Assembly: GCA_037576195.1 (NCBI GenBank)
Contig: CM075102.1
Location: 868,001 to 932,000 of the forward strand
Reading direction: 5' to 3'
Origin: Phytoseiulus persimilis
Taxonomy: Eukaryota; Arthropoda; Arachnida; Mesostigmata; Phytoseiidae
DNA: 64,000 nucleotides
The translations under genes were made by a program, and so were the position numbers. Position 1 is the stretch's first letter. Every line of letters starts with the position of its first letter. The notes under the pieces are model-generated. The model saw only the letters and a program-made list of their open reading frames with translations, was not told the origin of the DNA and made no database searches. Below are positions 57,001 to 64,000 of this stretch, in pieces.

Positions 57001-60000
57001 TGGAGGCAGCACACGCTCAGTTTCAACACAGTCCACTGCTATCACCACTTCCCAAGCCGCAGGCACGCACGCACCAACGGAATCAGACACGCTCAGGAGA
57101 TGTTGTTCTCTTGTCACTACTTAGAAAAGCCGCATGGGCCGCCGCATCGAGATAGTTGTTACACTGACAGCCAGTCTGGTCAACGGACGACGTCTGTTTC
57201 CTCCTAACAGCACCGAGGCGGCCACAACAACAAATATCACCACTGCCAACCACTATGAACACTAGCGGCTCTAGCAGCAGAACAAGCGATCGTTGAGCGC
57301 ACCAGAGAGCAGCAGCAAACACAACACATCGCGGCCGCAGCGGCACCACCACCACCAAAGCGACAGCAGCGGCGGCGGGAAGCAGGCAGGCGGCCAGCCA
57401 GGCTCACTCACTGCCTCCTCTCTCACTTCATGTGCCTATGTTCCTCGACGACTCTTCCATTGAAATACATATGGGGAAGCAAGTGGAAATGATAGACGCT
57501 TGCGTTGCGGACGACTTTCGTTAACTTCGACAGCCCGAGTCCTCGTGACGGCGACAGGGTCGCGGTGACTTGCTCAAACGTTCAACGACGGCCACCGAGG
57601 AATCAGCTGGGACGCACCCAGGAATCGAAAAAAGATGCATCCTTCATGTTAGAACGATTGGGAAAACCCTCGAGTGCTTCCGACATGAACGACCAGCACT
57701 GAGCATGCCTCCTTCCCCGTGTAGCTGACGCTCGACGGCTCGTTCTGGTTGTGACTCAAATCGTGACTGCACGTGACTTGCTACTACACAATTGTTTTTC
57801 TTTTCCAGAAAATCCAGATCTGGAACGCGGCTGGACTGTGCTCGAGCACGATGAACTCGCTACTGGTCTCCGTCGCCCAGAATATTGATTATGCGGCTCA
57901 TGCTCTGGGTCCCCAGGAGTACTTGAAAGCGAACTCTCTTGAAACACTACGGAAACGGAACGATCTCGCCTCCGGCGGACCGGGATTCGGGCCGAGCGGA
58001 TGGAGTTATCTGGCATGCCATGGCTGAAAGGGGCTATAGCTATCAATTGGTTGGGCGCGTCTCGATGGATGTGGAGGAGTGAGCGCGGAGTATGCATGTC
58101 GACGGTTCGTCGCGAGAGTGCCAGAGGCTTGGGAGATCCGCTCCGTAATGCGCTCGCGGGGAACGGGAATCACGGGAGTCCGTCTGGAGAGATCGCCCCA
58201 GACAGTCACACTGGTTTTGATGAGCATGGAAGCTCGGTAGGCGATTCGGAGCGACAACTTCAACGGTTGCCTGGCTAGTGAATCTTCTCTGATCGATTCG
58301 ACCGCATTCAAATCTCTTTCGCATTGCACCCTGTGTTACTGAGCTTACTTCGAGTCTTGGAGAGAGTATGAGGCTAAACAGCGGCCGCGCCCTCCCCCCC
58401 TTCCTGCATGGGAAGGAGGGCACATTTCGATATACACAAGTATATGCAGACGTATCGGCTGAGACAGTGAGCAAGACTCTCGGAACATATCTCAAAATTA
58501 TCACGTGCAGTCCCAACACCCCATAACGTGGGGACCGATTTCGGGGTATTTGGAGTGTGGCCTATTTCCGTGACATGCGCCTCCTGTAAACTGCGCTTGA
58601 AGCAGGAATCGAGGGTGATTCATCCGAATCCGGTGAACTTTTCCGCATGAGATAGTCGGAAACGAGGCGATCGTTTCGACAGCTGAGTGAATCAGAAACC
58701 ACTTGCAACACAAACTCCATTTTCATTTCGGGTTTGACGCTATATACACTCGTTATAGACCGTATACAATAAAGCAACAAAATATTTCGCGTTTCATCAA
58801 GGAGACAAAAAGGCAGTTGCTCCGTCAGAGACGAACGATATAAGCTTCGAGGTTCATTTACACCAGCTGGGTGGAATTCACGAAGTGATGTTAACATCTA
58901 TGTTTGGTCTCTGTATTATGCAGAGCGGGATGCGTGGGGAAAGCGCATCGATTCTTCGCGATGGGCGCATCCGGTGCAACTTACTCCATGGAGCCAATGT
59001 TATCGGCGCTCGACCGAAGCGATATTTTCGAGCAAACATCCACGGGTCAAGTAAATGGCCCATCTGATCCTGTTCTCCAGTCGGTCGGCACTGAATCGGT
59101 ACAATACGATGCTTGCACCAGGGGACCAGGTTTGTGGAATCTCCAAGAATGAGGCCCCAGTAGCCACTCCGAGCGGCTCGCACCCGGCACCCGTCTCAGC
59201 ATACGCTGTGGTCTCCGTCAACGAAGCACGAACCACGACGGGAAACATTATCACGAGTGAATGGGTCTCAGAGATCCGACGGGACGGATTAGTTCGTCGA
59301 GGAAAGTCAGTTCGAGGAAATCGGTTTCTCCGGATGTCGGAGGCCAAGACAACCTCTCTCGCTGCGGCGGGGTCTGTTGTCAAGAGACTCCAGTGGATGA
59401 AGGTACTGAATACGCTGAATTCGGTTTCGACAGCAACGGTGCCCCAAGTAAAACGAAGAAAGCGTGACGAAGAACTTCGGATGAAGCCATCGCAGTTCGC
59501 GGGAATGAGTCCTCTCGCCAGCTGGACTCCTATGACCACGGGATCGGCACACAAAAAAAAATTAAAATAGAATTCCACTTGGGCTCTCTACCCTCCAGCG
59601 TTATCGGATGCGATCGCAAAATGAGCGTCTTGTTTTCCGCTGTCCGACCCAGGGAAGTTCTCCAGAATCGGATCGAAACCGGCTCGACTCAGGCTTTCGG
59701 CTGCCGGACGTCGGAAATCATCGGTCTCTTGTTTCCGGTTTCGCTCACTTCGCAAAAGGCTCATCCTATGGTATCGCCAGTTTGAAACACTTCGAATCAA
59801 TTTTTCTTCGACGAGAAATCTAATGTGCATCTTATATAGCTGTGTTCCTTGCGAGGCAGAGTGGAACGCTCATCAGTTGAAAGAGCCAGCAATTAATGCT
59901 CCCCGTGTTTTACTCGGCGTGGTCGGCTCGGAACCTCTTCCGAGGAAATCCGGAACTCCGTTCCTGCCATGCTGGGAAAGCTTCGGTTGCGCATCAAAAA

Positions 60001-60398
60001 GCGGAGACCCATCCATCGACTACTCTCCGACGAATACATGCGATAGAAGACGGCCTGAGCTTCCGAGCACATTCGAATCCATTCTCGGCACGCACAAAAC
60101 CTCGATCGCAGCCCCCATGCAACAAATCCCTCAGCCTGCCAGGCCTTCGTTCCCTCTTCTTCGGTAGAAGCAGCTACCCAACATTGAGACTTCCCTCCGG
60201 AAACCACAGAAAGCATTGGACACTGCCGATCGAACGTCCGCGGATGCAATGTCCTCGCCGACGCTGTTCGACCGACCACCGTACGGAATGCGATCTGACC
60301 GCAGAACGTTTCGCCGGTTCCAAAATATTTTGAGACCTCGATGATTCGAACGTTACGAACGTCATCGATCGAATCCCGTTCGCAAATGAGCTGGATCC
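54039..60398. other. 6.4-kb region without a supported gene
   Basis: Many overlapping short frames, mostly on the plus strand, none with a recognisable domain. Protein-like stretches include 54,836-55,183 (LSRFKPWELSAVLIRCSTLQ), 57,809-58,027 after a TTTTCCAG acceptor (DYAAHALGPQEYLKANSLET) and 59,261-59,467 (acidic, EGTEYAEFGFDSNGAPSKTK). They may be exons of one fast-evolving gene or fossils. At 59,553-59,570 there is an A-run followed by TTAAAATAG, like a retroposed 3' end. Trinucleotide (GGC/GCA) repeats cluster at 56,870-57,380. Confidence 0.35.
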
Positions 60399-61220
60399 AT
60401 GTCGCACGAAGCCGCGAACCCTCAGAACGCCCACGCTCAGCTGGAAGCGCTCACTTCAGATTTGAATAGGGATTTCGTTCGAAATGATACTCTGAACAGA
60501 GTAAGTGCGGTGCTCCGCAGACAAACCCGCCTCAATCGCAGATACGCAAGGCGGCAAATACGTTCCTACGAAGCCTGGGTGCGGCTTTCTCATAAAAAGT
60601 TGCGCGCGCATCGGCGAACTCAGCGAATCCTCAGTCGAGTTGGGATACACAATGAGTGGTTACGAGAACGACTCGAAAGACTGAAAAGTGAACAGAACGA
60701 GAGGAAGCTTGAGCTGCAAGCACGTCGAGCCCTGATCCTTCGAGGCTTACAGCGTCGAGCGGATGCTGAACATCGCAGAGTTCTGCAGATCGAGCAACGC
60801 AGCAAGGCTGACTTGCAAGAGCTCGCAAACAGGCTCGAAGAAGATCTCTGCAGCGCACTTGATGAGGTCGGTCGTCTGCAAACAAACTTAGACGAAATGA
60901 AGACATTCCAGCTTCAAGCGCTGAGGAGTATGAGTCGGGACTCTGAGTGTGCTATAGATCGCACCCAGCGGGCTTACGCCTTCGAGTTGAAGGAGCGCCT
61001 CTTGGAAGTCCGTGATCTACACGTGGGCTGTCACGCCCGCCAGGCGGAGGCAGACCAGCGACTTCAGGAAGCCGTTCAGAGGTTGCGGAATATCCTGGGT
61101 GAGACGAAACAAACGGGAAGTGAACAGCGGGAAGAAGTGCCTCCGATCGACGAGCAGGAGTCTATCATCATCGACGACTCGGATGAAGACGATGAGTGGA
61201 GCCGAGGAGCGCAGATCTGA
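60399..61220 (+). CDS. Coiled-coil protein with a C-terminal SUMO-interaction-like motif
   Basis: 273 residues from ATG 60399 (MSHEAANPQNAHAQLEALTS), single exon. I do not recognise the family. Residues ~35-235 are almost continuously helical and charged, rich in Arg/Gln/Glu/Leu with heptad spacing (LRERLERLKSEQNERKLELQ, LQELANRLEEDL, EVGRLQTNLDEMKTFQLQAL), which indicates a long coiled coil. The first part is unusually Arg-rich (RRQTRLNRRYARRQIRSYEA), compatible with nucleic-acid or acidic-partner binding. The tail reads ESIIIDDSDEDDEW: a run of Ile next to Asp/Ser/Glu, the hallmark of a SUMO-interaction motif, suggesting a nuclear or PML/ubiquitin-SUMO-linked role (inference). The gene converges on NAC-alpha; their poly(A) signals are 170 bases apart. 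Confidence 0.8.
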   Translation: MSHEAANPQNAHAQLEALTSDLNRDFVRNDTLNRVSAVLRRQTRLNRRYARRQIRSYEAWVRLSHKKLRAHRRTQRILSRVGIHNEWLRERLERLKSEQNERKLELQARRALILRGLQRRADAEHRRVLQIEQRSKADLQELANRLEEDLCSALDEVGRLQTNLDEMKTFQLQALRSMSRDSECAIDRTQRAYAFELKERLLEVRDLHVGCHARQAEADQRLQEAVQRLRNILGETKQTGSEQREEVPPIDEQESIIIDDSDEDDEWSRGAQI

Positions 61221-61414
61221 AGAGCGATTGGAATCCCAATGGGGACAGAAACCGGGAGGAGGTTTCTTGATCGAGATCCGAGACGCGATCAGCGATCCAG
61301 CTGAGGACCTAGTCGGTCCTCTCCTCTCTAATAACCAGGAACACCCTGCATAGCCCGTCGTGTTAGAGAGAGTAATTTCAAGTTCTCTCAAGTTTCGGGC
61401 CGGTATTCACACTG

Positions 61415-61420
61415 AATAAA
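61415..61420 (+). terminator. AATAAA poly(A) signal of the coiled-coil gene
   Basis: AATAAA 195 bases after the stop at 61220. Confidence 0.65.
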
Positions 61421-61589
61421 CTAGAGTCATTATCATGAGATCTCCTCCTCTTCAGATGAAATGTCACGGATTCACGACATCTGAAAATGCGCTATCACGA
61501 GCAACGATGAAGCGCAACAGACTGCAGACCGCAACGGAGAAGAATCGAGGTTACACCGAGAACAAGATGTGCTAGCAAAGTCGAGCACT

Positions 61590-61595
61590 TTTATT
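61590..61595 (-). terminator. AATAAA poly(A) signal of NAC-alpha
   Basis: AATAAA on the minus strand only four bases after the NAC-alpha TAA, implying a 3' UTR of a few tens of bases. Confidence 0.65.
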
Positions 61596-61599
61596 AAAC

Positions 61600-62454
<855 letters not shown>

Positions 62455-62831
62455 TTCGGAAGTTAACAACGAGGTCCTACTTGCAAAAAAACTTATAAAG
62501 ACAATCCTTGGCGACCACGCGCAGCGTGCACTAGGCTCTCAGCGAGCGAAAAAGAAACCGGAAGCAGCGGCACTTCTGAGACTGCCTTATTTATATCGGA
62601 TAAGCTATGGACGAAGGATTCCAAAAACCACGCGCCATTCGGCTGCCCTGGCTGCGGAATGCCGACGATATCGGGAAAGTTTGAGAATGAGATTTTGTTG
62701 TAGAATGAGGAATTTCAGTAATCGCATATTCTCAACCTCCGAAGCGCGAAATTTGAAAACAGTGGCAGCGCGAGCATCTCTGGGACTGAATTGGTTGAAA
62801 CTGTTGGAACAGAAGAACGGGAATTTGACCA
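62455..62831. other. Upstream of NAC-alpha; no other gene seen
   Basis: Holds the NAC-alpha promoter (TTTATAAGT near 62,494 on the minus strand) and otherwise nothing recognisable. A plus-strand frame through it lacks any motif. Confidence 0.4.
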
Positions 62832-63479
62832 CAGTGAAACCTCGATTACATCAATAGTGGATGTCAGAAATCGTTGATACAATCAAGGTTCTGATATAAT
62901 CAAGGTTTGTATATTCGAGTTTGACAAAATCTACGTTTCGAGACCCAGCATGTTCCAGACAGAATAGGATTCTTGAGGCCGTTTTCCGGATCGTTCCAAA
63001 AACATTCTGGGGAACAGATCTAACAGGTGTTTAGGTTAGTTGAAAACAATTTTGTCCTGGTCACAATTCTTTTGGGAGGGCTCCGAGTGAGAGCTCTTAG
63101 ATGGCTTCGGGGAACTCTCAGGAATGTGAGGGCATGTCGAAATTGAGTCTTCAAGATCCCGAGGAGTCCCCCAAGTGCTGTATCAAGCCATCCCGCGAAT
63201 TCGATCGTTCCTCGAATGAAATTTTGCAAACAGAGCCGTTCCGTGCATCCGTAGGGTAGCCGGCTTGAGCTTTCGTCAACACCTTCCCAAAGCATTATGG
63301 GAACTGACTTCTTCAAAAAGGCGCCTTTCAGCGCGCTAGATATCTTTCAGGATGAGCTTCAGGCTGATACGATCGAGGTTGTTACGGTCCAAAATTTATC
63401 AAATCGGCGGAGTATATAATGGAGGTTGATTTATTCGAAAATTGATTTTATGGAGGTTGATGTAATCGAGGTTCTACTG
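62832..63479. mobile_element. 648-bp pogo/Tigger-like non-autonomous element
   Basis: Ends are CAGTGAAACCTCGATTACAT on the left and, read inward on the other strand, CAGTAGAACCTCGATTACAT on the right: near-identical terminal inverted repeats in the CAGT-AACCTCGATTA style of pogo-related Tc1/mariner elements. TA follows the right end; the left flank is CA, so one target base has probably mutated. Sub-terminal copies of the motif AATCAAGGTT / AATCGAGG occur inside both ends (62,882-62,905; 63,377-63,440). No transposase frame remains. Confidence 0.75.
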
Positions 63480-64000
63480 TATCTCTTCCAACAAATGACC
63501 GTATTTGATCTGTGTCCTTTGTGGAGGATATGCGGTAGAGGAGCTGTTGGCCGCAGCTTCGCGAAAAGAAATCGGGTTGCTCTTGCTCTGGTCTCACGAA
63601 CAAGGCACGCGGCTCGCCTGGATGGTCGAGTTGAGACCGCCAGGAGCTTGGTTGGGAGTCGGGACGGACTTTCGAGCCATCGAGCCATGAGGGAGATGAG
63701 TGGAGCCCGCATGAGGCTCACGGAAATCTTGATTCCCCCTCGTCCCAGGAGTGCAGTCCCTGGAGCCAGCTGCTGATGACGCTACGATGTGGCAAGGCAG
63801 AAACATGTTCTTAGTTGAATCGCAACGGGAGGTCTGAGAAGCGGTCACCCGTTACGGCGCTTTCCTCCTCGTTTCGGAATAAATGCGAGAGGCGGGTGGG
63901 GATATCTGTTCTGCCACTGTAACAGAATCGATGAGGCACCCATCAGTAGGCCCTGCGAAAAACTGCAGTTTTCGGTTTAGTGCAACTGAAAACCACGAAT
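63480..64000. other. Window end, nothing recognised
   Basis: No supported gene or repeat. A plus-strand ATG at 63,497 opens a frame that is not distinguishable from chance, and an AATAAA near 63,878 has no gene attached. Confidence 0.3.

Overview
The window looks like nuclear DNA from an animal, most likely an arthropod and plausibly a chelicerate such as a mite. The basis is the gene set: a ~5,000-residue Fat-type protocadherin, a Peanut/Septin-7-type septin, SCYL2, and NAC-alpha with a C-terminal UBA. Other support comes from short GT-AG introns (mostly 80-120 bp, with one GC-AG), AATAAA signals close behind stop codons, and a TATA box placed upstream of an arthropod-style TCAGTC initiator. 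Composition is moderately GC-rich and genes are compact. The species assignment is inference.

Layout. 1-1,326 (-): 5' part of a secreted Pro/Gln-rich protein that runs off the window edge. 2,209-3,984 (-): intronless gene for a 483-residue protein I do not recognise. 5,017-7,996 (+): SCYL2, three exons. 8,259-9,431: a 1,173-bp element that is almost entirely one inverted repeat, with Tc1/mariner-like ends and TA flanks. 10,138-11,344 (-): intronless PKA-catalytic-subunit-like gene lacking the catalytic Asp and the activation-loop Thr. 12,090-13,362: a small hypothetical gene and a 44-45 bp minisatellite flanked by short inverted repeats. 15,261-17,164 (+): SGNH-like fold with coiled coil and RG-rich tail, predicted inactive. 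18,495-36,382 (-): the whole Fat gene, 12 exons, with two apparent one-base frameshifts in its first exon. 42,311-49,397 (-): septin, 10 exons with a 4.4-kb first intron. 50,450-52,562 (-): a long disordered reading frame with its own core promoter, phase-compatible with the septin exons. 53,856-54,038 and 62,832-63,479: two non-autonomous inverted-repeat elements. 60,399-61,420 (+): a coiled-coil protein with a SUMO-interaction-like tail. 61,590-62,454 (-): NAC-alpha, tail-to-tail with the previous gene.

Functional picture. Fat (planar polarity and Hippo signalling), the septin (cortical filaments), SCYL2 (clathrin traffic) and NAC-alpha (ribosome-associated chaperone) are independent housekeeping or developmental genes; nothing suggests an operon or gene cluster. 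The less ordinary content is the two kinase-fold proteins with degraded catalytic motifs (SCYL2 and the PKA-like paralogue), the SGNH-like protein without its nucleophile, the possible long septin isoform, and four structurally different inverted-repeat elements. Large parts of 36.4-42.3 kb and 54.0-60.4 kb hold no gene I can support.
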